This document shows positions 31,981 to 41,480 of a stretch of DNA of 64,000 nucleotides, in pieces. Below the pieces are notes generated by a model. That model saw nothing but the letters and a program-made list of their open reading frames with translations, was not told where the DNA came from and ran no database searches. This stretch comes from Dokdonia pacifica (GTDB lineage: Bacteria > Bacteroidota > Bacteroidia > Flavobacteriales > Flavobacteriaceae). The DNA lies in NCBI RefSeq assembly GCF_900188275.1, contig NZ_FZNY01000002.1, positions 310,001 to 374,000 on the forward strand, in the 5' to 3' direction. The position numbers and the translations under genes are program-made. Position 1 is the first letter of the stretch. Each line of letters opens with the position of its first letter.

Positions 31981-34416
31981 ATGAAACCAACCATTATAAG
32001 CATTTTAGTGATGCTTTTTACCATTTCGCTTCAAGCGCAATCACCACAAGGAAAAGAGATTACACTATCAGGAACCGTACAAGACAAAGAAGGTGCTATT
32101 CCATTAGAATACGCTACCATTACTCTTATCAATAAAAGCAACCCGGAAGCCGTTAATGGGGGAATTACAACAATAGATGGTTCGTTCTCTATTAAAACAC
32201 CCGCTGGTGTTTACGACATAAAAATTGAATATATCTCTTTTCAACCTGTCATATTAAAAGAACAAAAACTGTTTAAGGATACCTCTTTAGGTACTATTAA
32301 TTTAGAGATAGACGCTGCAACATTAGAAGAGGTTACTGTTATTGCAGAAAAAACTACTGTAGAATATAAATTAGATAAACAAATTTATAATATAGGAAAA
32401 GATCTTACCGTAAGGGGTGCATCTGTTTCTGATGTATTAGATAATGTTCCATCGGTAACTGTAGATGTAGAAGGTAATGTAGCTTTAAGAGGTAATAGTG
32501 ATGTACGTATTCTCATTAATGGGAAACCTTCAGGCCTTATAGGTCTAAGTGGTACAGATGCATTAAGGCAGCTTCCAGCAGAATCTATAGAGCGTGTAGA
32601 AGTGATCACCTCTCCCTCTGCGAGATATGATGCCGAAGGAAGTGCCGGAATCCTTAATATTATCCTTAGACGCAGTAAACTACAGGGATTAAATGGAGCT
32701 ATTACAGCAAACATAGGTAACTTTGATACTAGAGGTATTTCTGGAAACGTCAATTATAGAACAGGAGACTTCAATATTTTTGCTACAGGAGGATATAATA
32801 TCAGAGGATCTGAAGGAAATACGTTTACTAGCCGTATTGAAACCGATGGTTCTTTAATTGAAGATAGAGAATTTACTAGAGAGCGTGGAGGTCTTACTGC
32901 AAATTTTGGTGTTGAGTATTATATAGATGATAATACAAGTATTACTGCTTCTGCAGTGGTTAGGGATAGTGATAATGAAAATGAATCTCTAAATATCATT
33001 ACACAAACTTCTGGAAATGATGTCTTTTTATCACAGCGATTTGCACCAGAAACAGAACAGGACCTTACGTCACAGTTTAGTTTAAATTTTGATAAGAAAT
33101 GGGAAAATGATGGTAATCTTTCTATAGAATTTCAATACGAAAATTCAGAAGAAACAGAATTTGTAGATATTAGAAATAGTTCGCTAAATACTGGAACCCC
33201 TACTGAATTAGAAACCAACGAAACCATAGAAGATCAAAAACGCTTTTTTGCGCAAGTAGATTTTGTACAACCCCTAGGAGACAATGCTCGATTTGAAGCT
33301 GGATATCGAGGAAACATAAGAGATTTAGATACTGATTTTATTGTATTTGATAATACTGTAGATGAAGATAATATAAATGGTGAGTTGTTATTAAATACAG
33401 ATCTTACCAATAGTTTAATATTTAAAGAAAATATTCATGCGCTATACACACAATACGGAAGTAAAATAAATAAATTCAATTTCTTATTGGGTTTACGTAT
33501 GGAGTATACCGATATTGAAATTGATCAACAGACCGTTAGTGATTTTAATAGTAGAGATTTTACTAACTTTTTCCCTACAGTAAATTTAAATTACGAACTA
33601 AACGAAAAGGAGACGGTAAGTTTTGGTTATAACAGACGTATTAGAAGACCTCGTGGTTTCTTTTTAAATCCGTTTCCATCTAGAACAAGTGCTACTACGT
33701 TCTTTCAAGGAAACCCTAACCTGAACCCAAGTTTATCTAATGGTGTTGATCTAGGATACCTTAATAAAATAAGCAAATCATTAACTCTTAATGGTTCTAT
33801 ATTCTTTAGACGTACTGAAGATACCTTTCAATTTGTTTTCTTAGAGACAGGAGATACGACGATTGTAAATGGAGAAGAAGAAGCTGTTTTAACAAGAACC
33901 CCTGTAAATCTCTCAAGAAATGATAGAATTGGAGCAGAAGCTACACTTACCTACTCACCCACAAAAAAGTGGCGTATAAATGCGAATGTAAATGTGTTTA
34001 ACTCGGAAACTTCTGGTGAATTTGAAAGTATTGATTTTGGAGCTAGTAACTTTACTTGGACTGCTAGACTTAATAATAAGTATACACTTCCGTGGCGTAT
34101 TGATTGGCAAACACGTGTCAATTATAGAGGTCCATCCGTAAATGCACAAAGTGAAAATGAAGGAATCTTTTCTGCAGACTTTGCTTTTAGTAAAGATTTA
34201 TTCAATGATAGAGCATCTTTAGCGCTCAACATCAGAGATATTTTTAATTCAAGAGTACGAAGATCTACCGTAAACTTTCCTTTCCCAGGAGAGAGTGAGT
34301 TTCAGTTTAGAGAACGTTCTATTAATTTATCATTTACGTATCGTTTTAATCAACAAAAGAAACGTGAACGCTCTAATAGAGACTTTGGTGGTGGAGAAGA
34401 AGATTTTGAAGGATAA
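31981..34416 (+). CDS. outer-membrane TonB-type receptor, beta-barrel family 3
   Basis: 811 residues. Signal peptide (SLQAQ), then a carboxypeptidase regulatory-like beta-sandwich (about 27-110, LSGTVQDKEGAIPLEYATITL), a plug domain (about 115-225, LEEVTVIAEKTTVEYKLDK, VSDVLDNVPSVTVDVEGNV, RGNSDVRILINGKPSGL, ERVEVITSPSARYDAEGSAG) and a C-terminal barrel of about 570 residues ending LSFTYRFNQQ with a charged tail. This matches the family of outer membrane beta-barrel proteins common in Bacteroidota. No SusD partner follows, so it is not part of a polysaccharide utilisation locus. Substrate unknown. Confidence 0.92.
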   Translation: MKPTIISILVMLFTISLQAQSPQGKEITLSGTVQDKEGAIPLEYATITLINKSNPEAVNGGITTIDGSFSIKTPAGVYDIKIEYISFQPVILKEQKLFKDTSLGTINLEIDAATLEEVTVIAEKTTVEYKLDKQIYNIGKDLTVRGASVSDVLDNVPSVTVDVEGNVALRGNSDVRILINGKPSGLIGLSGTDALRQLPAESIERVEVITSPSARYDAEGSAGILNIILRRSKLQGLNGAITANIGNFDTRGISGNVNYRTGDFNIFATGGYNIRGSEGNTFTSRIETDGSLIEDREFTRERGGLTANFGVEYYIDDNTSITASAVVRDSDNENESLNIITQTSGNDVFLSQRFAPETEQDLTSQFSLNFDKKWENDGNLSIEFQYENSEETEFVDIRNSSLNTGTPTELETNETIEDQKRFFAQVDFVQPLGDNARFEAGYRGNIRDLDTDFIVFDNTVDEDNINGELLLNTDLTNSLIFKENIHALYTQYGSKINKFNFLLGLRMEYTDIEIDQQTVSDFNSRDFTNFFPTVNLNYELNEKETVSFGYNRRIRRPRGFFLNPFPSRTSATTFFQGNPNLNPSLSNGVDLGYLNKISKSLTLNGSIFFRRTEDTFQFVFLETGDTTIVNGEEEAVLTRTPVNLSRNDRIGAEATLTYSPTKKWRINANVNVFNSETSGEFESIDFGASNFTWTARLNNKYTLPWRIDWQTRVNYRGPSVNAQSENEGIFSADFAFSKDLFNDRASLALNIRDIFNSRVRRSTVNFPFPGESEFQFRERSINLSFTYRFNQQKKRERSNRDFGGGEEDFEG

Positions 34417-34601
34417 TTCTTTTAAAAAAGTATAAAAAGCTTAGTTTCAAATTATAGTATTTTACAATTTTTCAATATCTATGATAAGCTTTCATGAATT
34501 TCGATTTCTTTATTCATGAATCTTGGAATAGAGCAGTTGTAGCAAAGACTTACGCAATATAGTTTTGGGGTATCAAATAATAATTCTAAAACTATTTAAT
34601 T

Positions 34602-35036
34602 ATGAAATTAAGAATCGTAAGTCTTTTATGCCTTTTTTTAGCAATTGCATGCTCAACAGACGAAGTTAACAACACAGAAACAGCTACGGCAGACAACTCC
34701 ATTACCTTAAATCAAAAGATCGTTGATCAACTTCTTGAGGATGGATATAAAGCTGCTATCACTGACGATAATAAAATCGTTTCAACTGGATATAAAGATC
34801 CAGAAAGTTTTGTAAAAGAAATGAATGCTGTTTTCGAAAAAATTGGAGAGTCAAATCGTAAAATTGATTTTAATGCACTAAGCACTCAAGCAGATACCAC
34901 GAGAGATGTACAATGCGAAATGGGGGATATCGATGAAGACAACTGTGTAACTTTTGTATGCTGGGGTCCTGAGTTAGAACCGCTTTCTATGGGATTTGCT
35001 GGAGAAAATCACTATGTATATTGGACTAGCTGCTAA
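34602..35036 (+). CDS. small lipoprotein of unknown function, cysteine-rich C-terminus
   Basis: 144 residues starting with a lipoprotein signal (MKLRIVSLLCLFLAIACST). The mature part is acidic; a helical region (about 40-90) is followed by a C-terminal part with four cysteines (VQCEMGD, DNCVTF, VCWGPE, WTSC) that could form two disulfides. I recognise no family. It has its own terminator and 185 nt of AT-rich sequence upstream, so it is probably monocistronic. Confidence 0.75.
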   Translation: MKLRIVSLLCLFLAIACSTDEVNNTETATADNSITLNQKIVDQLLEDGYKAAITDDNKIVSTGYKDPESFVKEMNAVFEKIGESNRKIDFNALSTQADTTRDVQCEMGDIDEDNCVTFVCWGPELEPLSMGFAGENHYVYWTSC

Positions 35037-35127
35037 TTGTATAAAGCATCTATAACCAATAGAAAAAATGCTACGCATCACTTAATAGTTTAGAGCTAAA
35101 AATCAATGCGGGTTAAAATCAAGTACT

Positions 35128-35165
35128 CCTTAATCTCATCATTACGTATGAGATTAAGGTTTTTG
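35128..35165 (+). terminator. intrinsic terminator after small lipoprotein gene
   Basis: 12-bp stem CCTTAATCTCAT (35128-35139) with complement 35148-35159, 8-nt loop, then TTTTT. Confidence 0.85.
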
Positions 35166-35305
35166 CATTCTTTTTAAATAGATCATAAAATATTTACAAC
35201 ACATATAAGTTATACCATTATCACTATTTATAAATAAAACTTTCATAGTTTAAAAAAACTACATTAGATTTACAATCTAAACAACCCCTATTAAAAACAG
35301 AGTCT

Positions 35306-36031
35306 TTGCTAGCGATACTAAAAAAAGAAATTAATTCATTTTTTGCCTCTCCAATAGGGTATTTGGTGATTAGTTTGTTCCTAGTCGTGACTGGATTGTT
35401 TCTTTGGGTGTTTGAGGGTGAGTTTAATATTCCCAATTCTGGTTTTGCAGATTTAGCTCCTTTTTTCCAACTAGCTCCTTGGATTTTTATTTTTCTTATT
35501 CCAGCAATTACGATGCGTAGCTTTAGTGATGAGCAAAAAACGGGTACATTAGAATTACTATTAACGCAACCTATATCAACACTACAACTTGTTTTAGGAA
35601 AGTATTTTGGCGCACTATTTTTATTAATCATCACATTACTTCCTACACTTATTTATGTAGTTGCTATCTATCAATTAGGAAATCCAGTAGGTAATCTAGA
35701 CATAGGAGTGACCATAGGATCCTATCTTGGCCTCGTCCTTCTTGCCGCTAGTTTTAGTGCTATGGGTATATATGCCTCTACCCTATCAGATAATCAAATT
35801 GTTGCTTTTATACTTGCTGTACTCTTTTGTTTTATATTCTATTTTGGAATTGAAGGTATTGCTAGTTACTTGCCTGGAAATTTGAGAACATGGATTACTA
35901 ATTTTGGCATGCAAACACATTATGATAGTATAAGCAGAGGTGTTATAGATACTAGAGATCTCATTTATTTTATAAGCATTATTGCCTTTTTCATATATCT
36001 AACTAAAAGTAAATTACAAAAGACTCGATAG
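35306..36031 (+). CDS. gldF: gliding motility ABC transporter permease GldF
   Basis: 241 residues with six predicted membrane helices. MLAILKKEINSFFASPIGYLVISLFL and PWIFIFLIPAITMRSFSDEQKTGTLELLLTQPIS match GldF, the permease of the GldA-GldF-GldG transporter required for gliding in Flavobacterium johnsoniae. The start codon is TTG (35306), supported by alignment of the N-terminus to the family; there is no nearby ATG. A 7-bp inverted repeat TTAGATT/AATCTAA (35264-35280) lies upstream. GldG begins 9 nt after its stop. No gldA is present in the window, as in many flavobacteria where gldA is elsewhere. Confidence 0.93.
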   Translation: MLAILKKEINSFFASPIGYLVISLFLVVTGLFLWVFEGEFNIPNSGFADLAPFFQLAPWIFIFLIPAITMRSFSDEQKTGTLELLLTQPISTLQLVLGKYFGALFLLIITLLPTLIYVVAIYQLGNPVGNLDIGVTIGSYLGLVLLAASFSAMGIYASTLSDNQIVAFILAVLFCFIFYFGIEGIASYLPGNLRTWITNFGMQTHYDSISRGVIDTRDLIYFISIIAFFIYLTKSKLQKTR

Positions 36032-36040
36032 TCCACTTTC

Positions 36041-37735
36041 GTGAAAACGTTTAAAAAAATACCTGCAATTATCCCCGCTCTCATCGTATTGATAGCGATT
36101 AACTTTGTGGCGACGCAATTCCATAAACGTTATGATCTTACACAAGACAAAAGATACACGCTTAGTGACCCTGCAAAAGCTATTATAGCCCAAGTGAAGA
36201 GTCCGCTTATTATAGATGTATTTTTAGAAGGAGAACTTCAACCTGAATTTAGAAAACTTCAAAATGAAACGCGTTATTTATTAGAGGAAATTTCAAATTA
36301 TAATCCAAACGTATCTTTTGCCATTTCGAATCCTGTAGAAGATAATACAGATGCAAATGTCGTTGCACAGCAGTTTGCGAGTTTTGGGATGACTCCGCTC
36401 CCACTTACTGTAAAACGTAATGGAGAAGAAACTACACAAACGCTTTTCCCATGGGCGACGGCAAATCATAATGGAAAAGCAATCCCCATCTCTCTTATTA
36501 AAAATATTGCTGGAGCTTCTCGAGAACAATTTGTATATGCATCTATTCAAAATCTAGAGTATGCCTTTATAGATGGTTTTAATAGGTTACTAAATGCTAA
36601 ATCGAAGCGTATTGCAGTATTAAAAGATAACGGAGAGCTTCCTGATGCTAAGATTGCAGATATGTTTCGTAAACTAGGAGAAACCTATAGTATCGCTCCG
36701 TTTCCTATGAGTACGGTATCTAAAAATCCTGAAAGAGCTTTACGCGCATTACAAAATACTTTTGATCTTGTCGTAGTAGCAAAACCCACCAAAGCATTTA
36801 CAGACGAGCAAAAGTTTGTATTAGATCAATACATTCTTAATGGAGGGAATTCGTTATGGCTTATTGATGCTGTAGCAATGGAAAATGACAGCTTACGAAA
36901 TCCAGATGGAAAAGCATTGGCCTTTCCTAGAAACTTGAATTTAAATGATCAGTTTTTCAAATACGGCATCCGAATTAACCCCGTGTTAGTTAAAGACTTA
37001 TACTCCGCACCTTTAAGTCTTGCTTCAGGTGATGGTAGCCAATCAAAGTACCAACAACTTCCTTGGTTTTACCAACCGGTTACCCCTTCTTTTAACACAC
37101 ACCCTATCAATACCAATATAGAACGTCCAGTACGATTTAATTATGCAAATCAGATAGAATTACTTAACAATACTGCTGCCATAGAAAAGACCGTTTTATT
37201 AACCTCTAGTATTCTTACTAAGATTGAAGGAACTCCTAAAGAGATTTCTTTAGATGAAATTTCTATTGAGCCAAATGAACAGGATTATCAATCAGGCACA
37301 CAACCACTAGCTGTACTATTGGAAGGTAAATTTGAGTCTGCTTTCAAAAACCGTATTCAACCTGTTACCTTAGACAGTATACGCTTTCGCGAAAGCGCAA
37401 CAAAAGCTTCCAAAATGGTTGTGATTGCAGATGGAGATCTTATTGCAAACGAAGTAGACAGCAAAGGAAATCCATTAGAATTAGGATTTGATTATTTTAC
37501 ACGAAAACAATATGGAAATAAAGAGTTTTTGCTAAATACAGTCAATTATCTTCTTGATGATAATGGTCTTATTAACATACGTAGCAAAGAGATTGCCCTT
37601 CCATTTCTAGACACTCCAAAAGTTGTGAACAGCATTAACAAGTGGCAAGCCTTAACTATAGGGCTTCCGTTGGCGTTACTTTTAATTTTTGGTGCTTTAT
37701 TTTTTACACTTCGCAAACGCAAATACGCAAGGTAG
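36041..37735 (+). CDS. gldG: gliding motility protein GldG
   Basis: 564 residues: N-terminal helix (IPAIIPALIVLIAINFVATQF), a large periplasmic domain with YDLTQDKRYTLSDPAKAIIAQVK and the ABC-type transport-associated fold (up to about 530), and a C-terminal membrane helix (LTIGLPLALLLIFGALFF). It partners GldF in the gliding ABC transporter. The start is GTG at 36041, inside a degenerate copy of the CACTTTCGTGAAAACG palindrome. A perfect palindrome copy also lies in frame at 37382-37397 (encoding IRFRESA). Spacing of 9 nt to gldF indicates an operon. Confidence 0.93.
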   Translation: MKTFKKIPAIIPALIVLIAINFVATQFHKRYDLTQDKRYTLSDPAKAIIAQVKSPLIIDVFLEGELQPEFRKLQNETRYLLEEISNYNPNVSFAISNPVEDNTDANVVAQQFASFGMTPLPLTVKRNGEETTQTLFPWATANHNGKAIPISLIKNIAGASREQFVYASIQNLEYAFIDGFNRLLNAKSKRIAVLKDNGELPDAKIADMFRKLGETYSIAPFPMSTVSKNPERALRALQNTFDLVVVAKPTKAFTDEQKFVLDQYILNGGNSLWLIDAVAMENDSLRNPDGKALAFPRNLNLNDQFFKYGIRINPVLVKDLYSAPLSLASGDGSQSKYQQLPWFYQPVTPSFNTHPINTNIERPVRFNYANQIELLNNTAAIEKTVLLTSSILTKIEGTPKEISLDEISIEPNEQDYQSGTQPLAVLLEGKFESAFKNRIQPVTLDSIRFRESATKASKMVVIADGDLIANEVDSKGNPLELGFDYFTRKQYGNKEFLLNTVNYLLDDNGLINIRSKEIALPFLDTPKVVNSINKWQALTIGLPLALLLIFGALFFTLRKRKYAR

Positions 37736-37774
37736 CTGTTAATAAGTTTCTTTCTTAGACCGTCGCATTTAAAA

Positions 37775-37782
37775 TATATTTG
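37775..37782 (+). promoter_or_regulatory. -7 promoter box upstream of dnaN
   Basis: TATATTTG matching TAnnTTTG, giving a leader of about 70 nt before the dnaN ATG. No good TTG at -33. Confidence 0.45.
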
Positions 37783-37857
37783 TAGGTAGGTATTTCTATA
37801 TCAGAAATTCCAATTTCAAATAATTCAAATTTTGCATTTGCAAACCCAACATTTACT

Positions 37858-38976
37858 ATGAAATTTATAGTCTCTAGTTCATACTTACTTAAACAATTAC
37901 AAGTTTTAGGTGGTGTTATCAATAATAGCAACACACTTCCCATATTAGATAATTTCTTATTTGAATTAGATGGTAATTCGCTTACGGTTTCTGCGTCAGA
38001 CCTAGAAACGACCATGATGTCAAAACTAGAAGTTGAGTCTGAAGATCAAGGAACTATTGCATTGCCAGCAAGGTTACTTTTAGATACATTAAAAACATTT
38101 CCTGAGCAACCACTTACCTTTACTCAAGAAGAAAACAATACTGTAGAGATAAGTTCTAATCACGGTAAGTATGCACTTGCTTATGCAGATGGTGCTGAAT
38201 TTCCAAATGCAGTATCCCTTGAGGATCCAAGTGTTGTAAAGATTCCTGGTGGTGTTCTTGCCACTGCTATTAGCAATACCATTTTTGCTAGTGGAAATGA
38301 CGATTTACGCCCAGTGATGAGTGGTGTGTTTTTTCAATTTGCGACAGACGGACTTACTTTTGTCGCTACAGATGCTCACAAACTCGTAAAATATAACCGT
38401 ACAGATGTAACGGCTTCTCAAACAGCTGAGTTTATCATGCCTAAAAAACCGCTTAATTTGCTAAAAAGCATTTTAGGGGCTACAGATGATGAAGTAACGG
38501 TAGCTTATAATGATTCTAATGCAAGGTATACTTTTGACAATGTAGAGCTTATTTGTCGTCTTATTGATGGGAAATATCCTAACTATGAAGCGGTAATACC
38601 TAAAGAAAACCCAAATAGACTTACCATAGATCGTAATCAATTTTTAAATTCTGTGCGTCGTGTTTCTATTTTCTCAAATAAAACAACACACCAAATACGT
38701 TTAAAAATTGCTGGAGCAGAACTAAATATCTCTGCAGAAGATATTGATTACAGTAACAAGGCAGAAGAGCGCCTTACTTGTGATTACCAAGGGGATGATA
38801 TGCAAATCGGATTTAACTCGCGTTTCTTAACAGAAATGCTTAATAATATGAATGCCAATGATGTTTCTTTAGAAATGTCATTACCCAACAGAGCTGGTAT
38901 TTTAACTCCTATAGACGGATTAGACGAAGGAGAAAGCGTGACAATGCTTGTAATGCCTGTAATGCTCAATAACTAG
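37858..38976 (+). CDS. dnaN: DNA polymerase III sliding clamp (beta subunit)
   Basis: 372 residues, close to the usual 366. Three DnaN domains are visible, starting MKFIVSSSYLLKQLQVLGGVI, with NTLPILDNFLFEL, VEISSNHGKYALAYADGAEFP, RPVMSGVFFQF and DAHKLVKYNR in domain 2, and FNSRFLTEMLNNM with the C-terminal VTMLVMPVMLNN. It forms the ring clamp on DNA. It follows gldG in the same direction but has its own promoter box and a strong terminator. Confidence 0.97.
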   Translation: MKFIVSSSYLLKQLQVLGGVINNSNTLPILDNFLFELDGNSLTVSASDLETTMMSKLEVESEDQGTIALPARLLLDTLKTFPEQPLTFTQEENNTVEISSNHGKYALAYADGAEFPNAVSLEDPSVVKIPGGVLATAISNTIFASGNDDLRPVMSGVFFQFATDGLTFVATDAHKLVKYNRTDVTASQTAEFIMPKKPLNLLKSILGATDDEVTVAYNDSNARYTFDNVELICRLIDGKYPNYEAVIPKENPNRLTIDRNQFLNSVRRVSIFSNKTTHQIRLKIAGAELNISAEDIDYSNKAEERLTCDYQGDDMQIGFNSRFLTEMLNNMNANDVSLEMSLPNRAGILTPIDGLDEGESVTMLVMPVMLNN

Positions 38977-38993
38977 ATTAAGTGTTAATTACT

Positions 38994-39028
38994 AAAGAGC
39001 GACTTCATCATAGGAAGTCGCTCTTTTT
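38994..39028 (+). terminator. intrinsic terminator after dnaN
   Basis: 13-bp stem AAAGAGCGACTTC (38994-39006) with complement 39014-39026, 7-nt loop, long T run. Confidence 0.92.
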
Positions 39029-39100
39029 TTTGTACGTTGTTTTTCATCGTATTTTCCCATTAATTTTAAGTACTTTAGCTACTTTAATAATTTGATTTTA

Positions 39101-40174
39101 ATGAAAAAAATATTTCTTGCCCTTGCCTGTGGTGCTATTCTAATGTCTTGCAAAGAATCAAAAAAGACAGTCACTACTCCTGAAAAACCTATTTATATTG
39201 ATGTAACTTCACTAGAAGGTGATGGTGATAAAGTACTTCCTAAGTACATGGCTACTATTACAGAAGAAGAACTTAAGGAAATGCTCTATGTGTATGCTGG
39301 TGATGAAATGGAAGGAAGAAATACAGGAGAGCCTGGTCAGAAAAAAGCCGTTAAATACTTAACCGATTATTACAAAGAAATTGGCGTTCCTTCTGGAACA
39401 CCAGATGGAAATTACCTCCAGAAAGTACCGAAAGAGTTTTTTAGAAGAAACAGTGGCTTAAATGATTCTGAAAATGTATTAGCTTTTATCAAAGGATCAG
39501 AAAAACCAGAAGAAGTTCTTGTGATTTCTGCACATTTAGACCACATTGGTGTAGACTCTAAAGGAAACGTATATAATGGAGCTGATGATGATGGATCAGG
39601 AACAATTGCATTATTAGAAATAGCAGAAGCTTTCAAACAAGCTATCAAAGATGGGTATCCACCTAAGCGTTCTATTCTGTTTTTACACGTAACCGGAGAA
39701 GAAAAAGGACTTTACGGTTCAAAATATTATGCTGAAAACCCAGTATACCCACTAGCAAATACGATCGCAAATTTAAATATTGACATGATAGGTCGTAATG
39801 ATTTTGAGCATCCTAATGATAATGATTATGTATATCTTATAGGATCTGATAAATTAAGTACAGATCTTCACAACATCTCTGCAGCGGTGAATATGAAATA
39901 TTTCAATATGAACCTGGATTACCGATATAATGCAGAAAACGAACCAAATCGTTTTTATTACCGTTCTGATCATTATAATTTTGCAAAACACAACGTACCT
40001 ATCATCTTTTATTTTAATGGAGTGCATGAAGATTACCATAAGATAACAGATACACCAGATAAGATCAATTACCCGCTCTATCACAGACGCGTAAACCTTA
40101 TTTTTGCTACTGCTTGGGAGCTTGCAAATCGCAAAGAACGCCCTGTAGTAGATAAGGCAGTGCCAAGACCATAA
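39101..40174 (+). CDS. M28-family zinc aminopeptidase lipoprotein
   Basis: 357 residues from the ATG at 39101; an in-frame TTG at 39092 is less likely, because the lipoprotein signal MKKIFLALACGAILMSC starts at the ATG. The M28 metal-binding set is present: VISAHLDHIG (His and Asp ligands), NGADDDGSGTIALLE (Asp), LHVTGEEKGLYGSKYY (Glu pair) and NLNIDMIGRND, with a late His in NGVHEDYHKITDTPDKI. It probably trims peptides in the periplasm or at the surface. Terminator at 40195. Confidence 0.93.
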   Translation: MKKIFLALACGAILMSCKESKKTVTTPEKPIYIDVTSLEGDGDKVLPKYMATITEEELKEMLYVYAGDEMEGRNTGEPGQKKAVKYLTDYYKEIGVPSGTPDGNYLQKVPKEFFRRNSGLNDSENVLAFIKGSEKPEEVLVISAHLDHIGVDSKGNVYNGADDDGSGTIALLEIAEAFKQAIKDGYPPKRSILFLHVTGEEKGLYGSKYYAENPVYPLANTIANLNIDMIGRNDFEHPNDNDYVYLIGSDKLSTDLHNISAAVNMKYFNMNLDYRYNAENEPNRFYYRSDHYNFAKHNVPIIFYFNGVHEDYHKITDTPDKINYPLYHRRVNLIFATAWELANRKERPVVDKAVPRP

Positions 40175-40194
40175 TAACGCACTAACAATACACT

Positions 40195-40226
40195 AAAAGC
40201 TTCGTAAAATTTACGAAGCTTTTTTT
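40195..40226 (+). terminator. intrinsic terminator after M28 peptidase gene
   Basis: Inverted repeat AAAAGCTTCGTA (40195-40206) and complement ending 40223, followed by a T tract. Confidence 0.85.
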
Positions 40227-40236
40227 TATAATAGTA

Positions 40237-40266
40237 TTGCGATTGTAATGATATTGTTTATCTTTG
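40237..40266 (+). promoter_or_regulatory. promoter of tRNA-His
   Basis: TTG at 40237-40239, 19-nt spacer, TATCTTTG at 40259-40266 (TAnnTTTG). Good spacing and a clear match. Confidence 0.65.
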
Positions 40267-40284
40267 CAGTCGCTAATTAAAATG

Positions 40285-40358
40285 GTGATTGTAGCTCAGT
40301 TGGTTAGAGCGCCTGATTGTGGTTCAGGAGGTCGCCGGTTCGAGACCGGTCTTTCACC
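40285..40358 (+). tRNA. tRNA-His (GTG)
   Basis: Cloverleaf with D-arm GCTCAGTTGGTTAGAGC, anticodon stem CCTGA/TCAGG with loop TTGTGGT (anticodon GTG) and T-arm GCCGG-TTCGAGA-CCGGT. A G at 40284 faces discriminator C73, the G-1:C73 identity of tRNA-His. Oddity: in the acceptor stem GTGATTG / CTTTCAC, positions 5:68 and 6:67 are U-U mismatches; the other five pairs are Watson-Crick. CCA is not fully encoded. Confidence 0.9.
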
Positions 40359-40367
40359 CAAAACAGC

Positions 40368-40397
40368 AAAGCCTTTCAGAAATGAAAGGCTTTTTTT
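40368..40397 (+). terminator. terminator after tRNA-His
   Basis: AAAGCCTTTCA (40368-40378), GAAA tetraloop, TGAAAGGCTTT (40383-40393), then Ts. Confidence 0.9.
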
Positions 40398-40493
40398 GTG
40401 AGTATACTTTCCTGAGTGCTTGACTACGCTTGAAATAGCGTTAGTATCACCGATGTACTTTCCTCCTACTTGAATCTTGACTTTTCTTTTTTC

Positions 40494-40506
40494 CGCTTTC
40501 GCGAAA
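40494..40506. repeat. partial copy of the TTTCGCGAAA palindrome
   Basis: CGCTTTCGCGAAA with the right arm lost after AAA (ATAA follows in place of GCG). Core TTTCGCGAAA at 40497-40506. Confidence 0.75.
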
Positions 40507-40711
40507 ATAACCACAACATGTTTTCTTGGTATTATAAGAAATTGTAAGGATGTAAATAGAAGTTACATTCAACCTAGTCTTTTATAACAAGTATATGACT
40601 ATCAATTACATCCCTATATTTGGTAATAGACGCACAATAATGATTAATTCTATGTATGTGTGTTAGGCACAATGTAACCATCCAATAAATAAACAAAATA
40701 TAATAACAATA

Positions 40712-41326
40712 ATGATTCTATCTTCTATAGTAAGTTTTTTTGGCTTTAAAAAAGAAAAAGAGAAATCTGAAGTAGATCTTGAAATAGAAAAAGTATTGAA
40801 CTCTGTAGATGATTGGAAAAACAGAAAAATCTATAAAGTTCTAACTAAAGAACTATTGGATTCTATTCCTGATGATGACCTTGAACAATCTATTTTCGAT
40901 AATATTTACGAAATAATTGGGGGAGATTATAAAAATGAACTTGCGAATATTCAGAAACTGACTAGTGGACAACAAAGTTTTTGGTCAACGTGGATAATTG
41001 AAGGAGAAGTAAATAATGGAGGGTTTAATCAGTTCTATTTCAATTCGAGCGGACAGTATGCAAAAATGGCTGAAATTGGGTTTAAAACAATTGGAGCAGA
41101 GATGTATGCAGAATTAACTTCTCGTGCAAATAAAATTTATACAGAAAATAAAGAACAACTGGCTGAATTTGATGACGGAACAATGGAAAGCTTTAGTGAA
41201 TCCTATAAAGATAATCCTTTGAATAAACTTGATGATGAGTTTTACGAATTAGAAAATACAGAAAGCATTAGCAATTTGCGAATTAAATATATTCGTAAAC
41301 ACTCAAAAGAATTTACAACTGAATAA
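40712..41326 (+). CDS. DMP19 (DUF4375) family protein
   Basis: 204 residues, no signal peptide, mixed helical. The segment IIEGEVNNGGFNQFYFNSSG is the hallmark of the DMP19/DUF4375 family, which includes a protein related to DNA-mimic DMP19 of Neisseria and several immunity-type proteins. It is acidic overall, as expected for a DNA mimic, but function is not established for the family in Bacteroidota. The following small gene at 41481 is also an uncharacterised cytosolic protein; no toxin gene is seen nearby. Confidence 0.75.
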   Translation: MILSSIVSFFGFKKEKEKSEVDLEIEKVLNSVDDWKNRKIYKVLTKELLDSIPDDDLEQSIFDNIYEIIGGDYKNELANIQKLTSGQQSFWSTWIIEGEVNNGGFNQFYFNSSGQYAKMAEIGFKTIGAEMYAELTSRANKIYTENKEQLAEFDDGTMESFSESYKDNPLNKLDDEFYELENTESISNLRIKYIRKHSKEFTTE

Positions 41327-41480
41327 AAACACAATAGATAATAATGACTATAATTCATCACTAGCACTCACTTACTCCTAAAAACCTACGTAAATTTTCT
41401 ATTCGGTTTGTATTTACTAATTTAGAGCTAAAGCATCCTAACAAACCATACACAAACACGTCGTACACAATTAATAAAGA

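Larger units (their letters stand above)
40359..40711. other. intergenic region after tRNA-His
   Basis: 353 nt with no convincing gene. It holds the tRNA terminator (40368-40397) and one partial copy of the palindrome (40494-40506). A minus-strand frame of 72 codons covers the tRNA and is spurious. The rest is AT-rich spacer; a promoter for 40712 is not obvious. Confidence 0.5.
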
